Numbered from the stretch's first letter, positions 35,555 to 46,301 are shown. The stretch: 64,000 bases of DNA from Crocodylus rhombifer (GCA_038503035.1 JAVSML010025181.1:372001-436000), one strand, 5' to 3'. The notes: generated by a model not told the origin, from the letters alone. Numbers and translations are program-made.

Positions 35555-35695
35555 TCACATGGTACAGATGGGAATACTGATACTCAGAAAGGAAAGTGGT
35601 TTACCCAAGGTGTTCAGCAAGGCCATGGTAGAGTCAGGAATATAAGCCACACTTCCTGTGTCACAATACAATGTTCTACCCACTAAACATATTAC
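35555..35695 (-). mobile_element. MIR SINE fragment (antisense)
   Basis: The order 'acagatgggaatactgatactcag', 'gtggtttacccaaggt', 'agagtcaggaatataagcc', 'caatgttctacccacta' is that of the complement of a MIR element. MIR is an old tRNA-derived SINE widespread in amniotes. It has no coding capacity. The identity is from memory of the consensus. Divergence is high, as expected for its age. Confidence 0.75.
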
Positions 35696-36156
35696 CTAAA
35701 AGTAAGATAGTTACAGGTAAGAAAATACACAATGAGGAGAATCTTCAAGTGACTGGAAGAACATGGTATTTAACCAGCTGGATTTTTTTCTTTTTCAAAA
35801 TAAACATTGTGACTATATAAATTGGATTACACATGATGACTGGAAATCCCTTCAATATGTTGTTCCCTAAGGTTAGCTACAGCAGAGGAGTCTTTCACAA
35901 CCTTGTCAGCTGAAAGGCATTCTATTCTCATGCTCATGTTACTCAAAGCATGGTGCAACTTCAGTGCTTTAATCATCACCCTCATTTATCCCATCCTATT
36001 TTGAGGAATGAAAAAACTAGTCTGAATAAGCAGAAGTGACTCACACTGTCATGATAAATTCAAAGTGGAAAGCAAGCCAACTTTCTTGTTCAGGAATCAG
36101 TTCCATTATTGTTCTGTAAGTTGCTCAAGCACAGCGCAGATTTTGTCTCCATCCAA
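35696..36156. other. Non-coding DNA, possible second MIR piece
   Basis: At 35985-36060 a weaker MIR-like wording ('tcatttatcccatcctattttgagg') occurs. Otherwise I see nothing. Confidence 0.35.
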
Positions 36157-36465
36157 TGGACGCATCTACATGTGAAATTTAATGTGCAGCGATAAACTTT
36201 GGTGCATATTGCATCAGAGTTTACAGCTCCTGGGCGCCACATTTGTATGTGCACCCAGGACCGCAGCATGTTGAGCCAGGATGGAGCAGCCCCAGGTGGA
36301 AGAGGGGCCATGAGGCCAGTCTGCCAGCATGGGGCTGTTCCAACTCAGCTCAATGATCTGTGGAGGGGCAGACTGGGGCATGGTGGCACTTCACTATGGG
36401 ACTAGCTGGCAGGCAGCCCCCGCATTAAAGTACCCTCATGCCCCAGCCAGCCCCATCAGCATCTT
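36157..36465. mobile_element. TIR element, right end missing
   Basis: The left end TGGACGCATCTACATG matches the family TIR. The inside ('gagtttacagctcctgggcg', then 'catgttgagccaggatgg') is shared with the elements at 58099 (inverted), 40704 and 62671. The right end is absent, so the copy is truncated. It holds no gene. Confidence 0.6.
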
Positions 36466-37188
36466 CATCCATCCCATCTCATTTTCAAGGTCATGAACTG
36501 TGGGGATATCAGCTCAGGAAACCAAGGCAGGAATACTGTATATTTCATTTTTGGGAGTGTCAGTAAATACTTGTACCTTCCTAGGACTGAAAATGAAAAT
36601 GCCATAATGCCCTCTTTTATAGTAACCCTAACCCAAGCAGAATAAGGAAAATCTTTTTTTGAGATGTCCAAAACAATTTGCTAGAGCCCAGATTTCTTAC
36701 TATTTTGGTCATCTGGACAAAAAGGAACTTTAAAATGAGGTCAGGTACAATCCTTACTACTGTAAGATCTGCTGTTAGTAAAGCTCCGTGCTTACTGTTA
36801 GGCACATGCTATGAATAATATCCAATGGGATTCAGGGAAATGAAGAATCAATGCTAGCTGAAGATCAGTTAAACATTATCTCTCCCCACTTTACTTGGGG
36901 CTTCCAAAATTCCATTTCAGGTAATGCTTCACTGATTCCCCCATCTAGTCCTGGCTTAATCAAGATTCTTATTTTTGGCTGATTCTCTTACAGTATTCTC
37001 ACAGTTCAGTTCTATAATCAGTATTCCATTGCTTTAATTATATCACTCTCTCTCTAAAAACCTGAAATTCAGCCTTTCATTTCCTTTGTGGGATGCTTCA
37101 TGTTTTTTATGGAGTTCTGAGGATCTTGTAACTTATGTGGTGGTAGTAGTACGGTTTTTATCTGAAGTGTGCACAAGCAGATCTGTAG
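36466..37188. other. AT-rich DNA without genes
   Basis: Nothing recognised. The minus-strand open frames are short and without motifs. Confidence 0.45.
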
Positions 37189-37414
37189 TGGGTGCATCTA
37201 CATGAGATGCTTTACTGCAAAATAGAGTAGCTTATTAAACAGTAAACACATGCACATGCTTACTGCTTTGCTACTCGCAAGTAAATATGCTACCTGCAAA
37301 TTTCCTCGCAAGTAGTTACTGCACAGTAATGCATGTGTCAATGCCAATCAGAAGCAGATTTGCTCCCAGTCAGCCCTGCCACTAGGGGGCCAGCCTGAGC
37401 TCAGGCCCAGGGCC

Positions 37415-37462
37415 CTGGGGCTGGGAGCCTCTCCTACCCCGGGGCTGGGAGCCTCTCTTACC
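37415..37462. repeat. Tandem repeat, two 24-bp units
   Basis: 'ggggctgggagcctctc' followed by 't/c-taccc' occurs twice in direct succession inside the GC-rich core of the surrounding TIR element. Confidence 0.75.
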
Positions 37463-37824
37463 CCAGGGCTGAGCCACCTCTATGCCTGCCCCAGTCACAG
37501 GCCCTTTAAAAGCCTGAAGGCATTTTGAGCCCTGGGATACAACAGCACAAAACCTAGTGGGGACTCCTGGCCTCTGCAAAGGCCATGTGCCATCTGTGCT
37601 GGCCTACCTGCACCCCGGTGCCACTGCCTGGCACTGCAGTGCTGCACAGCTGCCTGGTCTGTGATTCTTGGACCTTGCAGGTGCTGCGGGGCATTGCCTC
37701 ACCACACAGCTCCTAGTTCTCCACCATGCAACAGGGGAAAGCAATAAAGGTGATGTCATGGTTGGGACCAGGAGGAAGTGGTAGATGAGGTTTTCTTCAA
37801 ACAGCGGAAGTTTCCTGATCACAA

Positions 37825-38015
37825 GCCTTGGTTCTCATGGAGAACTTCAGTCACCCTGAAATATCCTGGGAGGGCAATACAGCAGTGCACAGGCAATCCA
37901 GGAAGTTTTTGGAGAGTACTTGGGACAACTTCCTGGTGCGAGTCCTGGAGCAGCCAACTAGGGACCATGCTCTTCTTGACCTGCTTCTCACAAACAGAAG
38001 AATTGAGTTGCCCTC
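37825..38015 (+). pseudogene. CR1 endonuclease fragment
   Basis: The plus strand encodes ENFSHPEISWEGNTAVHRQ, then QSRKFLEST, DNFLVRVLEQPTR and LLDLLLTNR, in one frame for about 58 codons. This is the C-terminal half of the CR1 APE endonuclease (the DFNxPDICWE region to LDLVLTN). The frame is intact, but the fragment lacks the rest of the LINE. It lies inside the 1-kb TIR element, so it was either captured by it or inserted into it. Confidence 0.75.
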
Positions 38016-38213
38016 ATGCTCTGTACACTGCTTCTGGCCAGAAATGCAGGGAGCAAGGGGCAGGGCTGCCTTTTCAAGATTGTCTCTGGCCAGAGTCTCC
38101 AGCTCCCCCTGGTGGCAGTAAGGGCCAATAACAGGGCCCCAGGACCCAGGAGCACTTTGCTGCCATGAGCAGCAAATCTGCTCCCATTTCCCTGCATGTG
38201 TAGATGCCTACCC

Positions 38214-38640
38214 TGGAGCATTTACTCATGAGTAGTTTACTCGCAAGTAAACTGGCTCCGCATCAAGTACCTCCTAAAGGGCCCTAAGGCCTTTGAATTT
38301 GTTCCACTTGGTCCATAACAACCTAAATTTAGGGGACCATTAGGATATACTGTAAAGCTCATCATTTTCCATTGAGAATGAAGGAGAATTTCAGGGCAGG
38401 GGAATGTCTAGAGTTCAGCCTTCTGGGTTTCTAGCTTTCTTGAAAGGTATAGAATGCAGTGTCAAACCTTTTAGTAAGATTTGGATATCCATCAATTATC
38501 TTTTAACTTGATGCCAGGGTGTAATTGATGTAGTTATTCTTCTTCTGCTGGATACTGACCAGACGTTGCAAGGAGTTCCAAACATGGAATTCACTGAATA
38601 TAACCATAGCTTGCTGGGGCTGTACAAAATCTAGGTTCTG
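38214..38640. other. Non-coding DNA
   Basis: A short inverted word 'tttactcatgagtagtttactcg' follows the TIR element. Nothing else is recognised. Confidence 0.4.
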
Positions 38641-38932
38641 CATTTACTCAAATACAAGGCAAGCTTTTTCCCCCCCAGTCAGCATGGGTGGAAAAAGTCC
38701 CTCATCTTCAAATACATGGTCCATTATTAAACTGCTGCCAAAAGCAGCACGTAAGCAGTAATGGAAACCAGCTATGAAGTTGATTAAACACACCCAGTAC
38801 TAAGCATGTGTGAATAAAATATATACTAGTGCCCACTGCATGGAGTCTCCCTCAGTTCCAAGTCTTTTTCACATCACAGTGAGCCACTACACTGAACATC
38901 ACAATGTGCTTGTTTTTAAAAAAAATGTTTTT

Positions 38933-38992
38933 CCAGCTATTTAAGTTGGTCTAATAAAAGGTATCAGATTCACCCAAAGAACCTTGTCTGTC
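38933..38992 (-). mobile_element. Short copy of the palindromic retroposon's arm
   Basis: Read on the minus strand, 'gacaaggttctttgggtgaa', 'tctgatacc' and 'ttttattagaccaactta' match the arm of the palindromic element at 41959-42446. Only the outer 60 bp of the arm is present. This shows that the arm sequence also exists as a separate repeat. Confidence 0.75.
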
Positions 38993-39332
38993 CCACTACA
39001 CTGAATACATTTCAACTTGCTCTTCATTCCCATAGCTGAGCTGCACCTTTCTTTCCCATTGTCAGTGAGTCTTGTTTCTTCACCAGCCTTAAATGTCTGG
39101 CAAACAGCACCAACCATGGCCCTAAACAGTTCATCCATAACCCCTCTGTCGCCCCCTCTCTCAGCCTGTCACATGTTTTGTGTGCCCTGCCTCCCCATGA
39201 GATGAAGCTGGACCAGGTTGCCTTGCATATCATCTGCATACAAATTTTTGGAGGATCCCAGGACTTGTGACAAGAACCCCTGGTTAATTGGACATGGATC
39301 CTCTGTGTGGGGTATCTGGAATACACGCACAT

Positions 39333-39844
39333 AGTGGGCCTGTCTACAATTATAGTGCCTAAATAAATGGTGGAGCTTATTGCTCCAAAGTTAATTGCTC
39401 CTGGGTGTACTGTTTGAATGTTTAGCAATTAACTCCAATAAGCTCTGAAGTTTATTCAGGCGCAGCTTGTGGAACTGGTTTAGGACGGCCCCAGCTGGCA
39501 GGGGCCCCAGGGGTCAGCCTGCAAACCAGAAGCTGTTCCTCCTAGCTCAGTGTACTACAGACGGTCTGGCCAGGGCATGACAGGTTCAGCATGGGGTTAG
39601 AAGGCAGGCAGCCCCTTCACTGAAGCACCTTTCTGCCCCAGCCAGCTGGGCAGCATCTACATGTGCCCTGCTGTGGAGTTTTTTACTCTGCAGCAGGATA
39701 GTACTTTATATACAAGTGTTTTCCTGCTGCAATGTAAATTAGTTTACTCCACCCTAAGAGCAGTGCTTGGATAGATGTTGAAAAGTTTACTGCACACCTA
39801 ACTAGTCTACTGCACAGTAAACATCTCGTGTAGATGTGCTCACT
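39333..39844. mobile_element. TIR element, about 510 bp
   Basis: The left end AGTGGGCCTGTCTACA and the right end (inverse AGTGAGCACATCTACA) pair imperfectly. Inside are words shared with the other members ('ttgctcctgggtgtac', 'actgcacagtaaac'). There is no coding frame, and a target duplication is not clear. Confidence 0.6.
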
Positions 39845-40703
39845 GAGCAGTGCTGAGTGGTGGGGTCACCATGGCTTGAAACATTGTTGACTCTACTGGG
39901 GCCTAGCCCAATGAGCTGTAAATCATGAGCCTTTTGACTTTCAACTAATATCATCTATAGTTTAATATATATAAGTTGGTACAAAAGTGCTGCTTAAAAA
40001 AAAGTGTGTTTATGGAATACCTGTGCTAAAACTGGTGTCAGTTTCAAAAAAATGTAAAATGTCTCAATCCTGGATAACGTAAGTCTATGGTTGCTTGTAC
40101 AAAATTGTCTATATGTACATTTTGTTCCTGTCTTCCATGTGCTCAAGATTAACAGGGTTTGACAGTAAGGAGGAAGGAGAAGAAGTTGGTGGGAGGAGAG
40201 AAGGCAAGGGGGCTATCGCCCTCCCAGATTTATTTTCCATGCTGTAGCAATGGGAGGGGGACGAATTCAAGGCAAATCTCCAATATTAGATTTTATACCA
40301 GGAAAGATATAAGAAACTTATAAACTTACTGTATATAGAATCTAATTATTGGGAGGTCATTTTATAATCGGGTCAGCTTATATTTGAGTAAATATATTAC
40401 TTTTCCTGGCTTTGGGACTTTAAGCTGGCACTCTGGATGGTAATCTCATGTTTGACATATCTTTTGGCAGCGGGTATAGTGTTTTTAACATATGCTTTAT
40501 TAGGAATACTTAAAAAAAAATACTTCTTGCTATAAGGAGGTGTTTTGGTCTCAGATTGTGACTCTTCATCTTCTATATAGTCAAACTTGATGAGGTATGT
40601 CAGAGGGGCTTACAACTCAGAGCAAGTGAGAGCTTGAGAAAATTGCACAATTCCACTAGTAGAATCTAGTGTTGACCATAAATGTGAGGTAAAAAGTAAC
40701 AGT

Positions 40704-41104
40704 CAGAGGCCGCGTCTACGCATGTAATTAGTGCAAAGCAATATATTGCCTTTTGAACATGTACCCAGGAGTGCAGCAAATTGAGCTAGGATGGAGCAGC
40801 CCCTGCCCAGGGCTGTTCCTCCCCAACTCAATGTGCTGTGGAAAGACTGGCCAGGACATGAGGGTGCTTCAGTGGGGGACTAGCCAGCAGGCAGCTTCAT
40901 GCCCCAGCCAGCCCCATCAGCTTCTACACATGTGCTGCTGAAGAGTTTTTTAGTTCACAGCAGGATTGTACTTGTATTTACTAGCATTTACAAGTACTAT
41001 CCTGCTATGGAGTAAATTAGTTTACTGCAGCCTAATAGAAGTGCACGTGTAGACACCAAGATGTTTACTGTGCAGTAAATGTCTTGTGTAGATGCATCCT
41101 GAGG
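40704..41104. mobile_element. TIR element, about 400 bp
   Basis: The left end 'cagaggccgcgtctacgcatg' and the right end (inverse 'cctcaggatgcatctacacaag') pair at most positions. The core 'gatggagcagcccc' and 'atgccccagccagccccatc' is shared with 36157-36465, so the two are the same subfamily. It is non-coding. Confidence 0.65.
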
Positions 41105-41258
41105 ACCGAGAAAGCTCATCAGTCTGGTTTTCCAAGTATCTGTAACAAGCATTTCTAGAAGAAAGAAGGTAGTATAGATCAAGACCTGAAGATATTTTAA
41201 GGATTTGGGAAAAAGTACTGCCTGGTTTCTAAAAAGAGATGTATCTACCCAGAACATT

Positions 41259-41348
41259 ACTTGTGGTGATGCCCTCTTTGATCTGTCTTTGGCCTCTTAC
41301 TATGTTACTGTTTCCAGGAAATCTCTCACAGCACTGTTACCTCTAGCC
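41259..41348. repeat. Local 90-bp direct repeat, copy 1
   Basis: The stretch from 'acttgtggtgatgccctct' to 'ctctagcc' recurs at 43106-43194 with about six changes. Both copies contain 'ttactatgttactgtttcca'. They are not part of a repeat family that I recognise. Confidence 0.9.
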
Positions 41349-41946
41349 TTAGGCTTATTAAATCCTCTGAATGTCTACCAGAACTGCTTATAAAGGTGTC
41401 AATCAATGCTGTTTATGGGGGTGTTATTTGTAAAGTGTTCATTAGGTCCAGATCTCTGTTGCACCTCAGCCACTCAACAGCTATCAATTATGGAATGTGG
41501 ACCAAAATTAGAACATAGGGCATATGTGTGAACTGAAGTGAAAAGTACATGTTCAATCTTGAAAAGTACCTACATCCCATTACATCCTTTTTTAATACCC
41601 TGCTGTCTGTTCCCTTTCTCAACTCCATCCTTAATGCAGATATTTTTGGAATGCCAGATATCAAGATGATACTTCCTGAAGTATCATTTTCAGCAGTCTG
41701 CCACAGATGTGATGGTACCTTTTCTCTTAAGGTTCATCACCCATTCCTTGGAAAGATCTAAGAACATGTTGGTTCTCGCTTGTGATAGATTCCTGTTTTA
41801 GTAAATGCTCTCTTCTGAAGCTTCTTTACAACTGCTTTATAAGGACTTCATTTGCAATCAACCCTCATTTTTATTAATAAAATCCTTTGCCTTTAGGTTA
41901 TTGCACCTGCATTTTTGCAAACCCGAATGTCCAGTTTCTAGATTTG
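41349..41946. other. Non-coding DNA
   Basis: Nothing recognised. The interval ends at the left target duplication of the palindromic element. Confidence 0.4.
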
Positions 41947-41958
41947 CTAGTGCAGAAA
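41947..41958. repeat. Left target-site duplication (CTAGTGCAGAAA)
   Basis: These 12 bases are repeated exactly at 42447-42458, at the other side of the palindromic element. A duplication of this length is typical of LINE-driven retroposition and not of cut-and-paste transposons. Confidence 0.85.
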
Positions 41959-42446
41959 GGGGTGTAGGTTGTAGCTGTGTTGGTCTAAGGACATAGGCAG
42001 ACAAGGTTCTTTGTGTGAATGTGATATCTTTTATTAGACGAACTAAAATAGTTGGAAAACAATTATTAAGCAAGCTTTTGGGTTCAAAAACCCTTTGTCA
42101 GGCTAAGGAAGTTTCAGCAGTTGATGTATGCTCTTTCTGGATGGAATGAAAAGTGAAGAAGCCAGAGGCTGGGCTGGGCTGATGAGCATACAAGACAGGT
42201 AGCCGGTCTCTCACCCATTGACTCCACAATCTACATTTTCACTGACTACCTGTCTTGTATGCCTACCAACCCAGCCTCTGGCTTCTTTACTTTTCATTCC
42301 ATCTAGGAAGAGCACGCACCAACTGCTGAAACTTCCTTAGCCTGGCGAAGGGTTTTTGAACCCGAAAGCTTGCTTAATAATTGTTTTCCAACTATTTTAG
42401 TTCGTCTAATAAAAGATATCACATGCACACAAAGAACCTTGCCTGC
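41959..42446. mobile_element. Palindromic retroposed element (SINE-like foldback)
   Basis: There is a 37-bp leader ('gtgtaggttgtagctgtgtt...'), a 207-bp arm (41996-42202), a 43-bp spacer, then an inverted arm (42246-42446) that matches the first at well over 90 percent. Most differences are transitions. Each arm holds 'ttttattagacgaacta' and 'caagctttygggttcaaaaa'. The 12-bp duplication on both sides indicates retroposition as a unit. The leader has a TAGCTGTGTTGG word and a GGTTC word about 30 bp later, loosely like Pol III A and B boxes. A transcript would fold into one long hairpin. Confidence 0.8.
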
Positions 42447-42458
42447 CTAGTGCAGAAA
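42447..42458. repeat. Right target-site duplication (CTAGTGCAGAAA)
   Basis: This is an exact copy of 41947-41958, directly after the inverted arm. Confidence 0.85.
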
Positions 42459-43105
42459 AGCATTTTAAGATGGTATAAGATTGTTCACACAGAATTGGTA
42501 CCAGGGGTTTAAAAATGCATATACAATTATTTGTTGGCAAGTAGTTGTATCTATTACAATCGAAGTCATTAAGAAAAAGTGAACTGCTCTGTGGATTTTG
42601 CTTTTAAAATATGCAGTCGTTCTGCCAGGTGTTGTCATCAGCAGTAAGGGCTGGGTTCAGATTGCTATGGGTTGCTTTTAAGGTTAAAAGCATCCCTAGC
42701 TGAAACCCCAACCAAAAATCCTGTGGGGAGGGAAATATTATTTCTCTTGTCAAATTTACAAGGCAATATCCCCCCCCGCAACACACACACACATGCATGT
42801 TATTATGGGGAAAAAGAACACAACATTAGTTTGGGGATACACAACTATAAGCCAACTGTTTCTGAGAACTGTAAGTAAACTGCTATACCACAGGATGTGG
42901 ATCAGTTGTTTTTTGATTCAGTTTTTCCCTGTGTTGTTATGAATGTCCATGGGCCAAGCATCCCGCTTATCCCCTTCTTTTTTACAACACTACACTCACA
43001 AAATGTAGTGATGTCTCAGAGCCAAGCAGTACTCACGGGCAGGTCTGTCCCCAGCCTCTAGGAGAAAGTACTGTATGTACTGCTGTTTCTTCTAGCCACA
43101 GCACC
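42459..43105. other. Non-coding DNA with a short (AC)n run
   Basis: A C-run and (AC)n lie at 42771-42793. No gene is seen. Confidence 0.45.
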
Positions 43106-43194
43106 ACTTGGGTGATGCCCTCTTTGATCTGTCTTTGACCTCTTACTATGTTACTGTTTCCAAGAAATCTCTCACAGCACTGGTACGTCTAGCC
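43106..43194. repeat. Local 90-bp direct repeat, copy 2
   Basis: This is the same-direction partner of 41259-41348, 1.85 kb downstream, with the palindromic retroposon between them. The flanking sequence is not shared. Confidence 0.9.
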
Positions 43195-43519
43195 ACAATG
43201 TCAGAGTGAGATCTCTAGGTATTTTTCAAAAACTAGGAACAGATGTTGCATTTGCCCCGGACATGTTATGCCTGTGTTTGTCCTGGAACAGATGTGTCCC
43301 GGGATAGTCATATATATGCTATCCCTTTTAAATAGGGTTTAGTGAATGGCTGAATGCATAGACATTTTTCTGCCATTGATTTAATGAAGTCATCCTGGTA
43401 TAACCATTCAGACACACAGGAATGAATTGTTAGTAGTTCTTATCCCATGAACCTTTTTTAGGATTTATCCCAGAACAATGGACATTGACTGCACTTTGTT
43501 CCAGCATAAAATAGTTCAT

Positions 43520-43835
43520 CTAGATTATGAATGCCACATGCCCCTGGAGGCTGCGGGGGAGGGGGCAGGGCATGGCAAGCTCTGGCAGGCAGTGGCTGTG
43601 CTGTCAGTGGCAGGAGCATGGCGATGGCAACCAGGTAGCTCCCACAGGCGACTGCAGTGCTGTCAGTGGCAGGGGGCGGGTGGCCGGCAACCACCTGCAG
43701 ATGCCAGCAGCAATTGCAGACCACCCACAGATGTCACTGGCTGGCAGTGTCACCAGTGCCTTTTCGCAGGGGGTGCACCACCACGCTCAGGGGATGCACG
43801 TGCACCCGTGTGCACCCCCTATGCATTGCCAATGA
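43520..43835. repeat. GC-rich block with a 59-bp tandem unit and a hairpin
   Basis: The word GTGCTGTCAGTGGCAGG begins at 43598 and again at 43657, each followed by a GGCAACCA word, giving a 59-bp period. At the right edge, GGGGGTGCAC (near 43769) pairs perfectly with GTGCACCCCC (near 43811). Three overlapping plus-strand open frames arise from composition. It may be part of a GC-rich mobile element. I do not recognise the family. Confidence 0.6.
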
Positions 43836-46301
43836 TCTAGACAAGCATAAAGTCTGTTTGTAGCCACAGTGATAGTGATATGGCTGCATTAGTGCTCAGT
43901 GGGGATAAAATGGAGGGGAGCTATCTCTTAACCATATTGCCAGAATCTTTAGGCTGGTCCTTCTGCCATTGTGTTTACAGATCTATCTGGGCTAGCTCCA
44001 AAAGCTAATGGAGTCCAATCATTACAGGTCCACAGTATAAAACCCCCTGAAGCAACATCTTTAGCAGTAAGAATTCCCTCTTTATCTATCTTACTTATGC
44101 TCACACTCCACACCCAAGGTATGTGCACATATTTTTAGGGCCTGATTTATGATCAGGCAGCTTACTTTCAGCTGCATGATCTTCAGTGGGGTCCCACTTT
44201 TGCAGATGTTTGCCCGGTGCTGGGAGGAAGCCAGGCTAAGTAACTCTGAGTGGGAGAAGGGCTAGTGGGTCTTACGGGGGTTTTGACGGGATGGGGCCAG
44301 GCTGGTGGATTTGTAGGCGGTGTTGGTGGGTCCATGGGGGGCAGAGAGTGGGGGGATAAAAATACCCCAGTCAGGATGGGGGATGGGATAGGAAGACTGC
44401 AGCGCTGGGGCTGGGGTGGGTGGCTTCACTTGGGACATGTACAGATATTTGTTAGATTAGGCTAAACCCTTCCCAATCTAATTAAATTCACCTCCTCAGA
44501 TGAACTAAATTAGATTAGGTCAGCAGTCTAAATGTGTCCTCTGTATATACCCCAAGTTTTTCATAGACATGGTTATGGTGAACCCCTCCTCTAGCCCATA
44601 ATAAAGACATTTCCTTTATTTTGAAGTTATAATACAAGCATATTTCCTTAAATTAATTGTAACTAAACAACAAAAATGTTTACATTGTTATAGTGGGTGA
44701 CCCCCGTGCTAATGAGGTCTGGCTTCTTCTGTTTCTTTTTCCTCTTTATCAATAGATGGTGTCAGACTCTGCTTCAGAGACTAGCCTTGCAGACATACTG
44801 CATGCACTGAGCACTAGTAAAGCAGGTGTTTGCTGGTCTGGAACAGAGGAAAGAAATGTTACTGCATTCCTGCAGTTCTTTTCTGTTTCATTCGAATAAT
44901 ACGGCATTTCAATACATCTGTTCCTTTCCAGAGTTTCACAGCCATGTTATGAGGCCAAATAGAGAACAAAGCCATTCTATTGACAGCACAAGGGGATGGT
45001 AGAATATCAGCCTGCTAAATATGTGTCTTTTTCAGAGATTTTCTAAAGAGCAAATTATGTAGAAGAGTTTTTAAATCTTATGGTTAAAGAGATCAAAGGA
45101 AGCATGTAACACATGTAAAACATACTTGCTTTGCTACCTTATGGGTTACTTATTTATTTTAGGAGCTGGGTTTGATTTGGTTATTGCTATTATTTTACCA
45201 CCTTTCTCCATTTTTGTAATGTTTAACAAATACTCAGTATGAGGTTTCTCAGGGAAGACAACAATGTACTTGTTACTCAGGGAAGTCTTAAGTCTGTTTT
45301 CCTGGAAATGTCTACTTCATCCTGAGTATGCTTGAACATTTGACACAAACTTTGGGACTAACACTCCCAGGCTAGTCATTTGATTTTGTTCCAACCTACC
45401 TTAAGGACCTAATTCTTCTCCATTCTTCTCTTACTCTGTCTTTCATAACTCGATATTATTCTTAGTGCTAGTTTTTTTTTTTCTCTACACGTAATGCTAT
45501 CTGTAATAGAAGTTGTTTTTTTTATCTTTCTTCCTCATATATTTCAGATCTTCTGAGAAACTATATTTCTTTCTGAGCATATTATTATTGGTGGACTGCT
45601 ATGTAAAGGATCTGACTTTCTTTTTATTCATACCAATATATTTTCCACTAATTTAACTGGAGGTATCCCTGGCTTACACTTAACGAAGCTGAAATATAGA
45701 GCATGTGAGGACTCAAAATGCTCTGGAAATTTAAGGTGGGCACCTGAAATCACTAAGTTACTTTTGAAAATCTTAACCTTGTTTTCTGCCTGCTTGCAAG
45801 TTGGTGGTTAGGTTTGCTTGAATATTGGGGGAGAAAGTTCACAGATCATTTGACAAAAAATTACAACGTTTCTTAGGTAAATTTTTCTTAATGATTAATT
45901 CAGCTACCTCTGATCATGGTGAAAAGTTGATCCTTTACCACTGGAAGGTATGTAGATTTAGGAGAAGCAAACTGGAGGGTAATGGTGTTGCCTAGCAACA
46001 TGCTATGAGTCAGGTAGTGAATCCTATTGGGTAGGGAATTGATAAAGGAGGTGGAACAAATGGTTCTAAAAAGCTACTCGCACAAAAAAATCTGACAAGG
46101 GAATTCAGCTGAAAGCAGCATTATTTTAATAAAAGCCACCAGATAAAAATAATACCATATTGACAGTATTCATCCAAACAGAGTTTATAATAGTGTTACT
46201 ATGCAAGTGTTGTTCAGTCTACAGTTTAGCTCCAGTGGAAATACCTCACAGAAAGTGAATTTTCCTATTAAGTAATTAAAATAAGTAACTTTCTTGCCTT
46301 A
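43836..46301. other. Mostly AT-rich DNA with one G-rich stretch
   Basis: 44240-44425 is strikingly G-rich on the plus strand (many runs of three to six G) and could form G-quadruplexes. It is followed by an A+T stretch with repeated 'ttagattagg' words. The remainder to 46301 shows no gene or repeat that I can name. Confidence 0.5.

Larger units (their letters stand above)
37189..38213. mobile_element. 1-kb TIR element enclosing a CR1 endonuclease fragment
   Basis: The left end TGGGTGCATCTACATG and the right end (inverse GGGTAGGCATCTACACATG) are family TIRs. A second inner pair of inverted words ('gcagatttgctcc' near 37352 and 'cagcaaatctgctcc' near 38170) supports them as one unit. The core is GC-rich, with a 24-bp tandem repeat at 37415-37462 and a CR1 fragment at 37825-38015. 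This is much longer than its relatives (about 250-500 bp). The other possibility is two separate elements lying by chance in opposite directions. Confidence 0.5.
38641..40394. mobile_element. Possible outer DNA transposon, interrupted by younger elements
   Basis: ATTTACTCAAATACAAGGC (38642-38660) and the inverse of 40376-40393, ATTTACTCAAATATAAGC, form an inverted pair. Between them lie a SINE-like fragment (38933-38992) and a complete TIR element (39333-39844). Removing these leaves about 1.2 kb. The paired ends could instead be two unrelated copies of a short repeat. Confidence 0.45.

Noticed and set aside
41967..42010. True tRNA gene in the leader of the palindromic element
   Set aside because: The A-box-like and B-box-like words are loose and too close together, and no cloverleaf can be drawn. 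At most it is a tRNA-derived SINE head.
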